Numbered from the stretch's first letter, positions 12,131 through 24,668 are shown. The stretch is 64,000 nt of DNA from Primula veris (GCA_963682055.1 OY821743.1:28010702-28074701); one strand, 5' to 3'. Notes: generated by a model from the letters alone, not told the origin. Program-made: numbers and translations.

Positions 12131-15100
12131 CACATTAAGTTTACACTTTGATCTCATCATTCCATTTATTTAATTTTTAAAGGGTGAAATTAACTCAATT
12201 ATTAAAAAATTAAAAACACTATCTCTCTCTATTTTCTACTCAAACCCTTCTCGTGTCACTCTCTCACGTCTGTCAAACTATGAAAAATCCCATATTTGCG
12301 TAACTTTTCCTTTTGATTCGAATTTATATATGTATATGTATATGTATATCACCTAGATCAGTTAACATACCAAAAGCCTGATCAACATAACTAACCTCAA
12401 AACATGATATCTCATGTACAGTACTGGACGAGTGATTATTTAGCCCAGAATTAACTAATCCATAATAATAAAAAACAATGCAAAGTGTGCCAATTAAATT
12501 ATAGTTTATTTGTGTATATGTTCATGTACAACGATTTACAGGGTTTATTACTATAAGATTATTACCCAAAATTCGTTCACACACTCTTTTTTATCTGAGC
12601 ATCTTCAAAATTTAATTTTAAATTTTATTTTATATACATGTGTATGATCACTATCAGGCAGTGGTTTTGTATTCAGACGTGAGAAAGAGAAGGTCTACAA
12701 AAAATGAGTGAGAGAGGGTGTGTTTTATGTTTTTAATTAATTTAATCTTGACCATTGAAAATAAGTGTGGATATATTGTTATTTACTTTGGTAGAGTTAT
12801 ATAAAAACAATTAGTGTGCGACTTTCCGCAAAAGAAGAAAAGATTTTTGATAAATTTATTCACCCACTCTAACTTTCTCCATTTGGTCCAACAAAATGAT
12901 TTAGAGTGTTTCTAAAATGAGTAAGACCGTTTCAAATTACTAAGATTGTTTTCAAACAATCCTACACAGTTTTCAAACAATCATACACAGTTTTTAACGA
13001 TTAGAGACTATTTTTACAATGACACGCCGCTTGCTACTGATTTTGTAATTGATTGTTTTAGAAACATTCTAAATAAATTAGACTATTTTACTATACTATC
13101 ATTGTTTAGTGTTTTTTTTTTTACCATTAGACTGTTTTAGAAACAACCCAAATGATTTTTAGCTTTGGGATTTTGTGAATTTTAAATTTTTCGCATTTTT
13201 TGATGGATTGTTTGGACTTTCTTTTCTTGTCAGTTTTTCTTTTTTTACTTTTAAAATTTTTCTCATTTTTTAGGTTTATTTTAGATTTTTCTCATTTTTT
13301 GGATTCTCAGTTTTTTTTAGCTTTTTGGAATTTTTATGATTTTTTTAGATTTTACCAAAATTTAAAATATTTTTACTGATTTTGTGATTTTATTTCGTTT
13401 TTGCTAGTATTTTGATTTTTTCAGATTTTTCTAATTTTTAAGTTTATTTTTTTTTTATCTTTTCTCTTCTTTTTATTAAGTATGTGAAATTAGCCTAAAT
13501 TGTAAACAGTTTTGAAAGAGCGGTTATTTCCTTCAAATATACCCAATTAGCCGTTGATAAAATCTTGGGGGAATTTGGATAAACAATGTAGCAACAATAT
13601 TTAATAGGACATGAGACTTATTTGTTAATTCCCCCCATAATAAAAACTTGGTAACGATAAATATAAATATTCAATGAAACGATAAATATAAATATTAAAT
13701 GAATCGCTTTCGTCAGTACTTGAACAGAGTTCAATCAATCACTTAGGGATGACATATTTTTATGTCCCGACCCGAAACCTTCACACCCGAAAGAATGGGC
13801 TATTGATATTTTTCCCATTCCCCATCTAAAACATATTTCAGATACTCGAATTTCGAATTCCTAGCAGGTCGGAGTTGGATCGATAATCCTGTTAAGTTCG
13901 AAAACAATTAAAGAAAAATGCATAAAAGTTTATATAAAGATAATTAAAAGGATAATTAAAAACAATATTTACCAATACTATAATGTTTCTAAATACAACA
14001 ATTCTCTGTGTATACCGTATGCATTTCTCATTTTTGATTTCATCATTTTCATATGAGTTTGCACTTACTTCATGACTTCATCCCATTTATAACACATGCA
14101 TATCGATGCTAAATGCACTAAGTATCATAACTTGTTAAAAAGATAATGTAAAAATGCAGTGTGCATCAACTCAAAATTTCGTTTTAGACAATTTTGAGAT
14201 ATGGGAGAAAACTAAAAGTATAGTTACTCCGAAATAGTTGGCTTCGTCAACATTCACTCCATCACACTCAGAAATACACTACGTAAACATTCTTTTTACC
14301 CCGCATTAGTTGCAAATTAATAATCTATAATATTACTATAACATTCATCATCCTAGTTTCAACAACATTTTGGTAAAATCTAAAAAATTCATTAAAAAAA
14401 TTGAATGACGGACACATGTACGGGAATCCTTGCTCCCTTATAAATGCATATCTGTTAAATTCTTGATGACTAACGTGATAATTTGAACGGGTAATTAATA
14501 ACTCAATCAAAAACCGTTTCTGTTGAAACAAAATAAATAGTAAAGTAGTGAAAATTGACTAGAAGTTGTATAATATTATTAAGTGTGCGGCAACTTTGAA
14601 GGTTTTAAGCTTCTCTCTTCGATAATTTCGAATTTCAATTTGTCCCCATCAATTTGGACGGCGGAAAACACAGGACAAAGCCTTGCTCTCAAATAATGTA
14701 AGTTGATGAATTGAATTATTTTGATAAACTGAAATACATTCATCAGAGAATATATCATTTCCTCATAGTACTGAGAAAATTAAATTGATTTTCCTAGTTT
14801 CAACAAATACAGTAATAATCCAACTGATTGAAAACATAAGTTTTTAACTGTAGTCATTCCATGATTTTGCATACTTACACCAACAGAGAGAAAAGCTTCT
14901 TCTCGTGCTCTACAGACTTGAGATCAATGGTTACAAATTTTAATTCAAGCTGATCATGTTCAAATAGAGAGGCAAACAGGCAGAACAATTATTTGTTCTT
15001 AGATATAGGTTGAGGTTACTGATAATATTGTTTGGAGTACTATATATAAATACAAACTTGAACACAAGCTTTTAGTGTTGCATTTTTCATAAAATGTCAT

Positions 15101-15170
15101 GAGTCAACAACTTTTCACTTAATCACATGTTTACATTATTTTTTGTAGGGAAAATCTTCTCGGAAAACTG
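12131..15170. other. Intergenic, AT-rich; no supported gene
   Basis: The stretch holds a 21-bp tandem pair (TTTTCAAACAATCATACACAG type) at about 12949-12990 and a long T-rich low-complexity stretch at about 13100-13470. The short open frames have no recognisable domains. Confidence 0.5.
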
Positions 15171-15179
15171 AATGTTTAA

Positions 15180-15350
15180 TACTACATCCGTCCCAAGTTA
15201 AGCTATATAAAATTATGTCTAACTTTAACCGACAAATAAATTATATATAATTTGGAAAAATCAAAAAATTTAAAATTTAATTAAATATTTTAAATGTTAA
15301 AATATATGATAAAATTTTAATTTAAAGACGAGAATAAGTTGACAAACATA
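15180..15350. mobile_element. Possible Stowaway/Mariner-type MITE end
   Basis: TACTACATCCGTCCCAAGTT at about 15180-15199 resembles the CTMCWTCCGTCCC ends of Stowaway-like MITEs flanked by TA. The opposite end was not found, so this may be a fragment or chance. Confidence 0.3.
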
Positions 15351-16361
15351 GCCACATTATTTTCTTTTATATTGTTTACTGATTTGATTTGCAAATGGTG
15401 AAATTTATTATGTTAATAAAGTCGTATGTTAGAAAATAACTTTATTTATATGGCGAGTGTCTATAATCGACGGAATTCACTTGAACAATGATCGTGTATA
15501 GTTAGCTAAATAACTGTCAATGATTTATTTACTTGGTGAAGAACTATAATCTTAATTACGAGCTATTAAATATTAATTTGAAAAGAATTTAGAGTACAAT
15601 TCTATTATCAAGTGGAAATGAATATACTTTACTAATAGATTATAGTAGTCTTTTAGTTAAGATAAAATAATAGCCTTTTAATTAAGATAAAATAATATTT
15701 AATCATTAAATTACTGTTGAGAAATATCTAAGGAGGATTAGAGATGTAAGTAAATAAGAAGTCTTATATTTCATGTGCACGAGGTCCTTTTGTATATATG
15801 TATCGATTTTAATTCATATAAACTATAATCAGGTTTTATGCCAAATAATTAGAAGTGTTTCCAATGGAAGTCGCAGTTTTATATTAACTAAAAAGATATA
15901 GTTAAAGTTGAAATATTGGGATTTTCCATAAATAAACAATATTGTAGGCAATACAATGCGGTTGCTCTTAGAGCATATTCAATGGTGAGCTTCACAGAGT
16001 AAGTTTTAGCTGAATGGGCACAACTGCTGTTTAGGAGGAGCGACTAGTCAAGTTTAACAGTTTGAAATTCTGAGGCATATTTAAGTTTTTTAATATAAAA
16101 AATAAAAACTAAAAATAGAATGACTTTCATCTTCATTAATAAATAACTTTAATCTTAAATATGTAGTTCAATTAAATAAATCTTACTTAAAAATCCTTTT
16201 ATATATATTTTTATGAATTTAAAATAAATAAATATGACAGAAAGTGACGCTGTTTAGAGACTTGATTGATTCTTTATAAAAATTCAGGGACCAATTCGTA
16301 ATTAGAACAAAATTATAAACACTCGTTTTTGTACTTTATTGGCACCGGGCCTTTTAAAACA
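15351..16361. other. Intergenic, AT-rich; no supported gene
   Basis: I see no coding region or convincing repeat here, apart from a short duplicated phrase (TAGTTAAGATAAAATAATA type) near 15655-15695. Confidence 0.5.
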
Positions 16362-16760
16362 CTAGCAAAAGAGCCCAAACAATGTCTGGGGTCTTTTCGT
16401 AATATAAATATATTATTTTCAATAATTTTACAAATCAAAATTCGGATATTAATTGTGTATCACCTAAATCTATACATCTAAGTTATACATAAAAAAAAAT
16501 TACTAAGAAGTGTAATATGCTATCCTATGTGCAGTGGACGATGGGTCATATTAAAAGCCCATGCTGATCCAAGTGTAGAGAGTAGAGATTTAGGTGGTCC
16601 CTAAATCTCTACTCTCTACACTTGGATCAACATGGACGGAAACATTGAGATCCAAGTGTAACATTAATATTTATTAGGGACCACGGTGAAATTTCTCAAT
16701 GTTACAGGGACGAATATGTAAATTAAATATATAGTTTTAAATTTTATAAAAGGGCGGAAA
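16362..16760 (-). mobile_element. Helitron-like element containing a long palindrome (right edge approximate)
   Basis: On the minus strand the 3' end is a 7-bp-stem hairpin CCCAGACATTGTTTGGG, then eight bases, then CTAG (16365-16362) followed by a host T. This is a textbook Helitron 3' terminus. The 5' TC end is not certain. The element carries the hairpin described separately at 16559-16635 and no coding region. Confidence 0.6.
16559..16635. repeat. Near-perfect palindrome
   Basis: The arms 16565-16594 and 16600-16629 are 30 bp each and perfectly complementary around a 5-nt loop (TGGTC). With one mismatch the stem extends to 16559/16635, about 36 bp. A fragment of the arm (ATCCAAGTGTA) occurs again at about 16651. 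Confidence 0.95.
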
Positions 16761-16946
16761 CCCAGTTCTCCTCTTGTATACACTCGTGAGCCTCCAGTTT
16801 TGGTCGTGGAGACGCAACCCAAACGGTAAACATGCTCGTAGTGTTATTTGTAAATGCAAGACATAAAATAACCTTACTCGAAATTACTTTGGCAATACCA
16901 ATCTCTACGGTCTACACATCAATAACCTTAATGAAAGTAAGGTTCA

Positions 16947-18813
16947 TGTCACGCCCCAAAATCCAAAAGACGAGGATATCGAGGCATGACCTTTTTAAAT
17001 AAAAGGAAAACGAAACCTGTTGGTACAAAATTAAAATTTTTAAAAGAAAAGACTTGCGAGCTCAAGGAACAATTAAACAATAAATAAAAGTATTTGCCAA
17101 ACGCGGCTACAAGACGAGATAAGATAAACGAATGTAAATTGCCCGTAGGCTACAACCTCAAAATAAAATATACATGAAAAGAAAGCAAAAGCCCGAACCC
17201 ATGCAATACCGCGCTAATGCACCTAGCCAACGCCTCAAGCTAATTTGTACCTGAAAGACAAAAATTGTAACGGTGAGTCCCACGCACATAACTAGACGGG
17301 ACGGCACCACAGATACCGTCACTCCATCCCATAAATGCTAGAACTCACAAATTCTACAACTACGATAAATGACGTATAAAAAGAAATATAATGACATTCT
17401 ACAACTACGATAATCTACGAATAAAAAGAATATAACGACATTCCACAACTATGATAATTTAAATAAATTAACTAACATCAACACACATCTAAAGCATACA
17501 TGGACCTCTCACGCCACCTACCCCGGTCCGTAAGGTAGGTCATTCCCTATCCCTTCGGCCGTCATATGTCCCCGGAATTAGGGAGAGACATAGACCATTG
17601 CAACATAAAAGTAGATTTATAGTGCGCACTTGGACCTCTCACGCCACTCGCCCCAGTCCGTAAGACGAGTCATTCCCTATCCCTTCGGCCGTCATATGTC
17701 CCCGGAATTAGGGAGAGACATAGACCATTGCTAACATAAAAGTAAATAGTGCACACTGGGACCTCTCACGCCACTCGCCCCGGTCCGTAAGACGAGTCAT
17801 TCCCTATCCCCTCGGCCGTCTTCTGTCCCCGGAATTAGGGAGAGACAGAGACCATTGCCACTACAGCTAACACACAAGGCCTCGGCCAATAATATTATAC
17901 CAATCAAATAACACCATCTCATACGTCACGTAACGTAATACAACATAACATATAACCACATGTACTAGATTCGCAACTAGCCAAACAACTTCAATAGCGT
18001 AAAATCCCATTCGGGCATTTTAACAAACACCTAGTATGCACCATCTAAAACTCATCTCTATTCAACAATATTTCATCCAATTCTATCAACAACCATAATA
18101 ACATATATTTAACGCATAAAACACGCAAACCCATCAATATTCTCATCAATCCGAAATCAATACATCTAAGGTCTCAACCTCTACTATTCAAATAAATGAA
18201 ATTAAAAGTGTAACAACTAACCCCAATTAACAATATAAGAACGTAATTACTATAAAAGGTAAAACCCCCAATTTCTAATAAACGTAAAACCTAATCCTAA
18301 CATACACCCTCGTCTAGTCGCAATGGATAACCCCCGTTACCTTAGTGCGTAGAGGAGATGCTTCCGGTATAAGCCCGCTAACGGTGGTTTCCTTTTCCTC
18401 TTCTTCTTCTTCTTCTTTTTCTCTCTTTCTCTCTCTTCTTCTCTCTTCTTCTCTCTTCTGTTTGTTTTTACTGATTTTTAGCTACTGAAAAGTGGCTGGA
18501 AAGTGTTATAAAAAGCTGTTCTGAGAAAGTTTGAGGTAACGAACTATTTGGTCCCCAAAGTTCTAAAAGTTAACGCTTAATCCAAAAATATAGTTTTACT
18601 ACTCAAAAATAACAAATCTTTAGAAACAAATCTATTGGGTCCTTTTTATTAGTAAAATTAGTAACAGGTTTTTAAAATAAAGTTTTTCGGAAGAGTTTCG
18701 GTTTTTGGCTAAAAATTAGTCGAGTGACCGGTTTTTGGTAAAATTTTGAAGAAAACGTTTTTGTATAAATTAAATCATAAATAAAACCATTTATAAAAAT
18801 ACGGGATGTTACA
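16947..18813 (+). mobile_element. Solo LTR or LARD-type LTR unit with 5-bp target duplication
   Basis: This 1867-bp unit starts TGTCACGCCCC and ends CGGGATGTTACA, giving imperfect inverted TG...CA ends. It is flanked by GTTCA on both sides (16942-16946 and 18814-18818), a 5-bp duplication as expected for LTR elements. There is no gag or pol. Inside are an approximately 55-bp repeat (about 17345-17460), three units of 127-130 bp (17501-17860) and a CTT/CT-rich tract (18385-18460). The flanks continue as one sequence that is also present without the insert at about 38225-38565. Orientation is arbitrary. Confidence 0.85.
17501..17865. repeat. Three tandem 127-130-bp repeats
   Basis: The units begin near 17501, 17631 and 17758 with GGACCTCTCACGCCAC and end with GGAGAGACATAGACCATTG. 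Each holds a nested dyad: CACTCGCCCC..GTCCGTAAGACGAGT and a CCCTATCCC..GGAATTAGGG region. The repeat lies within the solo LTR. Confidence 0.9.
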
Positions 18814-18818
18814 GTTCA

Positions 18819-21553
18819 CAATTCCAATCTCTACTTAAATAACAAAACCAAAACAATATCTCAGATGCCTCAGCAAAAAACTAGTAGAGAGAAACCTCAC
18901 AAAATCAATCAAAAAGACGGCCATTTGAGGATATTCACCTAATTAGTCACCAGAATCTATATCATAAACAAAATTGGGGTTAAAAAAAATGAAACTGTGG
19001 CAATTTGGACGAACAATACTATCCGACAGGGCTTTTTTTGTTGTAGCATTTAAGCAAAATGAGCCAACTTTTTGACATTTAACCGATTAGAGGGGTCTAG
19101 CCGGTTAGGATAACCGACCGAATGTTCACAGAACTCAGATCAGATTAAATCTGACCCAAACCAAAGCTTTTTACCGAGATTTAAGACTAAACTAAACATG
19201 TAACAGAGCAAAAATGGCAGAAACTTTATAAAAATGACAAAATAGCAACCGCTGATTTCTTTGCAGCATCGCCAAAATATTCACTCCCTCTCACATGTGT
19301 TTTTTTTTTACGTGCAAGGGCCTCGTAGAAGCACGAGGGTAGTCATAGTATTTACCGGGTAAGATGCCCAAGTTATCGTCCGAGTAACCTTTGTGGTTTT
19401 TCCCTAAACTGTCTTTTTACGTGCGTTTAATTATTATGCTAATAAACTAAATGCTATCGAGGCCGGTCGCGGTTGGGTCGGTAATCTAAAGGCTCGATTC
19501 CTCTAACTTAAGAAGGTTAAGAGGGTGTGTTTTCAGTCTATAACAATACTAACACGTGTGCATGCAAGATTTAACGATTAACAAGTAATTTGTATACGTT
19601 ATTAATGCGTTTGTAAGCGATTAGCATGCAAGATATCTAAGATTAAAGTTAAAGATGGTAAATACTAAGGTAAACAATCAACAAAAACAGTAGAGATCGA
19701 GATTAATCAACAATATATTGAAAGCACTAAAGACGAATTTACAAAACACGAAGAAAAAGCAAGTATTTGTGCACCAAAACTTGGTTTTCTCTCTTTAAAA
19801 ACCTGTTATTATTCTGAAAAGCTGCTGAAAAATGTTGTATGTTGTGTGTTTATAAGCGAAAAACGGCCTAAATGTACCCTAGACCTAACACACTTTATCA
19901 TTAAAGTTTTAAACTCCGCGGCCATAACCGGTTATGCCTAACCGGTATAGCTCTACTTACAGAAACTTTTTTGTGGGATGGCTTCTTTGTCTCTTTGGGC
20001 TTCAATGTGGTCCGTTTTTTACTTCACTAGGGGTTGATTTTAAACCCTCCATATTTTGATTTCTTCAGTCCATCTTTGAGTTCGTTTTTGCCTTAATTCC
20101 ATGTTTTTTCTTGTAAAAACGCAAAAAATGCAAATGAACTAGAAAAACGCATAATTTCCTAAATATCTCTTAAACAGATTATAATAGCAACAAAACCAAG
20201 TTAATAACTATCGTTTTAACCCTTAAAAATTACTATTTCGCGATCTAATCATCCATCTTTAACAAAACACCCAAATTCAACACATTTAACCCAAAAAAAG
20301 TTTGACCAGAATCATTGACTAGTTCTAGCATTGACTGCCAGAGTCCGACATTGACCGTCAAACTCCAGCGTTAACCAAACATTTTAAAAAATATATATGA
20401 AAATTTATATAAATGCAGAAAAAACTTAACAAAAAATAACAAAAAAATTATATATATTTTTAATAAATACCTAATAATATGACAATCTAATGGAAAATAT
20501 GATAAAAAAAAAATAGCAGTCAAATAGTCAGTCTAATAAATTAATAATAGTCTAATGGACAATCTGCTACAAAAATGACAGTCTAATAGTTAGTCTATTT
20601 ACATTTTTAACATTCTGATTGCTAGTTTAATATAAAAATGACATAGACAGTGTAATACAAAAATGATATTCTAATACATTAATGACAGTCTAGTGGACAA
20701 TTTAATACACAACTTTAGACTGTATAATACAATTTTTTTATCATAATAACTCGAGAGGTTCAATTGCAATTAGTGAATTTATTATATTTACCAAACCAGT
20801 TTCTTCTATAAGCTAAGGGATTGTTTTGAAAAGGAAAGTTTTCTTAATATCCAATCGAGATTTTAGAAAAAGATACATTTTCTTAATATAAGACATCGGT
20901 GATACTAAAGCCTCATAATTATTTTGAAATGTTAACGGCCTCCAATTTTTTTCCTTTTGTATGTGTAGATTTTTTCTTGGGAACAAATGCGGCATGGCTT
21001 TTCTCATGTGGGAATAATCGCCTTTCTACTGAATCCAATCAATCGAACTCTCCATTGTAGAGTTAAGGTCTATGTGTGGAAGACACAAGATACTCTTTTT
21101 TGGTTTTTCTTAAACAAAATAAAAACGATTCGGCAGGAGAAACAAAAATGGCCTATTAATTTGACCGTCATCTTAATTAACCTCACGAGCATAATTCAAC
21201 AAAAAGAACGAGCATAAGGGTAAAAGCTATTTCATCATTAATCATCATACATCCAAGTGATTGCTCATGCATTAAAATACTCTTTTCTTATTCTTATATT
21301 TGTAGGTTAACTATGAGAATGGTTCGTAAATATAACCAAATACAAAGATCAAAATGTTTTTCCTGCAACGTCTTTAGATAATTTTCAGGAAAAGTTGTTA
21401 TCTTGTCCCGATTAGTCTTAGATACCCAAATTATTTCATCAATTATTGTTTTTTACTACAATATTGAATACAAGTATTTTGATTCCTGCCATTTTGTGGA
21501 CACTGGACGACAGATTTTTTTATTTTCATTGTATCTATATAAGATGCCAAAAG
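18819..21553. other. Intergenic repeats; no supported gene
   Basis: 18819-19080 is paralogous to 38315-38565. 19080-20290 has scattered CCGATTAG, CCGGTTA and AACCGGTTATG motifs and an unusual GGGCCTCGTAGAAGCACGAG dyad near 19318, but no coding frame. It looks like a non-coding retroelement remnant of unknown type. 20500-20720 is a degenerate array of CAGTCTAATA-like phrases. The rest is AT-rich. Confidence 0.45.
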
Positions 21554-21561
21554 GTTCATAT

Positions 21562-21989
21562 CAGTGTTTGAAAAAGCGCTAAGTTGATCAAATATACATG
21601 TTAGAAATATCTTAAAATATATATATGTTTAATATATTTTGAAAACATCATTTTACGATTTTTTATATAAGAAAAATTGAAATATTTCATAAATTGCAAA
21701 AAACAAACGGATTTACGTATTTTAGAACTTAAATTTTCAAATGTAGTAATTCGTCATAATAAGCGATTAAATATCACTAGCAAATATGGTATAATTTGTT
21801 TGGAATTATATTTTTCGTAAAATTGTTAAACATAAATCAGCGTCGTTTTCATAGTTTTTTGGACAAATAATAATTAAAAAAACAGCAATTCCTAAAAAAA
21901 CGCAAAAGGCGTGATAAAAGCACACTAATAGCGTTTTACCAGCCAACACACTTTTTTTAGTGCTTTAAAACACGATTTTTAAAACACTG
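21562..21989. mobile_element. Non-autonomous hAT-type element
   Basis: This 428-bp element has terminal inverted repeats CAGTGTTTGAAAAAGCG and CGATTTTTAAAACACTG. It is flanked by a perfect 8-bp duplication GTTCATAT (21554-21561 and 21990-21997), the length diagnostic for hAT elements. It has no transposase. The right end is 18 bp from the TATA box of the peptide gene at 22073. Confidence 0.88.
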
Positions 21990-21998
21990 GTTCATATG

Positions 21999-22015
21999 CA
22001 TGCATGTATATATAT
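21999..22015 (+). promoter_or_regulatory. RY motif and TATA box of the secreted-peptide gene
   Basis: An RY-type CATGCATG at 21999-22006 runs directly into TATATATAT at 22007-22015, about 58 bp before the ATG. The hAT element ends just upstream, and its target duplication touches the RY motif. Confidence 0.55.
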
Positions 22016-22072
22016 TTCTCTCACAACCAGTCTTAACATTCAAACTTGAACTTGGTGTGGTACCTAGAGAAG

Positions 22073-22554
22073 ATGGGTTCAAAGCAAGTTATCTTTCTTG
22101 ACCTCTTCATGATTATCACTCTCCTCATAGCCTCTGATGTAGCAGCCAGAGGATTGGCTGAAGGTCGCACTTCCGGTGAAAAAAGTAAGTTCTCTTTACA
22201 TATTATTTCTCTTATCTAAATTATATATTTCCAAAGTTTCACTTGGAAAAAAAAAATGATATGAAGTAACAATGATCAAATGTGTCTCCTCAAAATAAGT
22301 TTTCCTTCTACAAGTTCATATATTCGTTTAAACCATTAGTTTAGTATCAATGCATTGCGAGCATAATGTAATACAATAACAGCATACTCATCCATATAAT
22401 TGCGTTTAAGGGATTTATGAATGTTTACTTATGTGAAGATGAAGGTGTGAATGGGCTGGATGATATCAAGTACGGTCCCCGCGTTGTCTGCATATTATCT
22501 GCCTGTTGTGAATTTGCCAACATCGGGTGCCAAACGTGTTGTCCTATAAATTAA
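22073..22554 (+). CDS. Small secreted Cys-rich peptide, GRP-like ends, two exons
   Basis: Exon 1 is 22073-22184 and exon 2 is 22439-22554. The intron has GTAAGT...AG ends, and an alternative acceptor 6 bp downstream keeps the frame. The product is 75 residues. It starts with MGSKQVIFLDLF and a hydrophobic stretch ending ..SDVAARGLAE, a signal peptide with likely cleavage near residue 25-26. The mature part ends in a Cys cluster, C-x4-CC-x6-C-x2-CC, the last residues being CQTCCPIN. The N-terminus (MGSK...VAAR.LAE) and the Cys pattern resemble class-II plant glycine-rich cell-wall proteins, but the glycine-rich middle is absent. This is probably a divergent GRP-like or apoplastic peptide, and its function is unknown. 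Confidence is limited because the gene is short and was found by eye. Confidence 0.7.
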
Positions 22555-22816
22555 TGGGACCAAATGATTGTAAAACCATAATATTCTCCCTGAACCGAGC
22601 TGTTTCCTTTTTTTAATTTCTTGAGTATTTTTTTCTTTCAATTTGCTCCAATAATCCGCTGTCGGTTATTGTTTCAGAGTTGCAAAGTTTCCCTTTGTTG
22701 TCATAAGTGATGTCTCTTGTTAGTAGTGTTAAGCTTTTTGATAACTCAAAACAAGATCATAGTATAAAAGAGAGTGTAAGTTGAACTTAATAAAGGTCCT
22801 ACGCAAATAGAAAAGA

Positions 22817-23249
22817 TGCAGTGAATCTCTATCTAAGAAGTTATTACTTACGAAAGCTATGATGGACTGGATTGAGGAACCCTAATTGTTAGAGAGAGAA
22901 CGATGAGATGAGAAGAGAAGAAGAAGCTGCTGTAATCTATTTTATTTTGTGATATATTCTGTAAAATTATGTGTGAATTATCTGCACCGTCAGATTGTGT
23001 TAGCGTGTATTTATGAGGACTCTAGGATCAGAATTAGAGTTCGTTATCTCATTAAGCCAGATCATGCCATGTGGCCAGATCAACGACAGAGACAGAGCAG
23101 TTACTAAACTGCTTACTAACTGCCCAAAGTTTGTAACTTCTTTCTTTTTAGTATTTAAATGTCTGTAATGTAACAATATTTGAGGATATCATAAATATAA
23201 TTAACTGTTTTTCTCTTACTTGGCGTTTTTACTTTACACGCTTATTACA
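22817..23249 (+). repeat. Gypsy 5' LTR
   Basis: 433 bp, about 90-95% identical by eye to the 3' LTR at 35022-35445. The difference indicates an insertion well before the nested elements. Confidence 0.9.
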
Positions 23250-23378
23250 AAACTAGTATCAGAGCAGTCTTTCCGATGACCGGAAAGCGATCTCAGTCAT
23301 CACAAAAGGGTAACCAACCACCGGAACCACCCTTTATACAATCAAATCAACCATAAATTCAGTCAGAAAATTCAAATA

Positions 23379-24663
23379 TGTTGAATCATGGGTTCAATAA
23401 TTGGTTATGATTATACGTTTGATTATGTATTAATGATTTTACGATTTCTCTATTCGATGATGTAATGCTTTGTCTTTTACAAAAATAGAAAATGTATATT
23501 TCAAGACTTTAAAATGATAGAGTATTCGATAACGAAGCCAACAGTTCAAACGGAAGTAAATTTGAAGTCCGAACTAGCAAGTTACGAGCATTTCAAAGTC
23601 GAAAGTTCAACACATAAATCTCCAGGTGCACCCACCGGTGGATAATACAGAACCCACCAGGGGGTCAAGTGGACAGAACAAGAAGAATTTTCTCAGATGA
23701 TACCAACCAGTGGGTCAATGATCCATAACTAAGTAAGATTTCACCCACCAATGGATCAGAATACACCCACCGGTGGGTCAAAGTGCAGATCACAAAAAAC
23801 AGCTTTTTAGCTTTTTCAAAAAGTGGCTTTAACGATTGGATAAAGCTCTCAACCACTACCAACAGTCATAATAGATAAAACAGACCTTTTTGGTCTACGG
23901 AACCCTCCAATCCATCTCCAAAAATATATCCATCATCAACCAATACATCTCACTCAACCTCCCTCAATTGCAAATACATAAAATCATCTTTGTTGAGAAA
24001 AAGTTCGAAAAGAGAGGAATTGAGGAGAAAACAATACAAGCTCAAATCAAGGTCAAATATCATCAAATATCACAAATTAGCTTATTTAGAAGCAATCAAA
24101 TTGTGAGTGTTGTTTTATTTTCGATAAATTTGTAAAGAGCAAATTATAAGCTCATTTGTGAGTGAGTGTTTGGGTAGAAGCTTTTAAGCCAAATTGTTGG
24201 TTAAAAGTTCTAGGTTAAACACTTGGTTACTCATAGATTGAAGGGAAGTCATTGAATTGTAAACGTGTTCGATTACACTTGTATCAAGAGTAGGAACCTC
24301 GGTTAGAGGGTGAGCAAATCGATTGATTATCTCGGTAGGATTTGTAATCTTGGAAAGAAGATTATAGTGAAATACTCGGTAGCGTGAATACCGAGGAGAG
24401 AACTATGTGGGTTTGCCGAACCTCTATATATCGTGGTGTCAATTTCTTTCCTACTCTTTACTTTACGCATTCCTTATTATTGCTTATTTTCTTGCTAGTG
24501 TGTAGTATTTCTAGCGTTTCATTGACTTTTGTTAAACGCTTAAGCTTAGAATTGCGATAGTTGGGTTGTTAGTTGCACTTATTTCTAATTAGACGAAATC
24601 CTCTTAAGAGCTTATTCACCCCCCCCCCCCCTCTCCTCTAAGGTTTAGCCGCACGGGCCAACA
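23379..24663 (+). mobile_element. Solo LTR 1, diverged relative of the gag-only family
   Basis: This 1285-bp unit begins TGTTGAATC and ends CACGGGCCAACA, with AAATA on both sides (23374-23378 and 24664-24668). Its first 200 bases and last 600 bases align by eye with the LTR of the 30161-35016 element in reverse orientation, for example the ATTCGATAACGAAGCCA stretch and the poly-C then AGGTTTAGCCGCACGGGCCAACA-type end. It lies inside the Gypsy gag region, just before the gag core. It carries its own palindrome cluster at 23625-23780. Confidence 0.9.
23625..23780. repeat. CCCACCGGTGGGT palindrome cluster in solo LTR 1
   Basis: Four or five copies of a CCACCGGTGG-like dyad occur here. The best is a perfect 14-bp palindrome ACCCACCGGTGGGT at 23765-23778. 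It occupies the position that the CGATCGGTCG array occupies in the related LTRs. Confidence 0.85.
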
Positions 24664-24668
24664 AAATA

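Noticed and set aside
15180..15350. Complete Stowaway MITE
   Set aside because: Only one end resembles the family; the inverted partner and TA duplication were not found.
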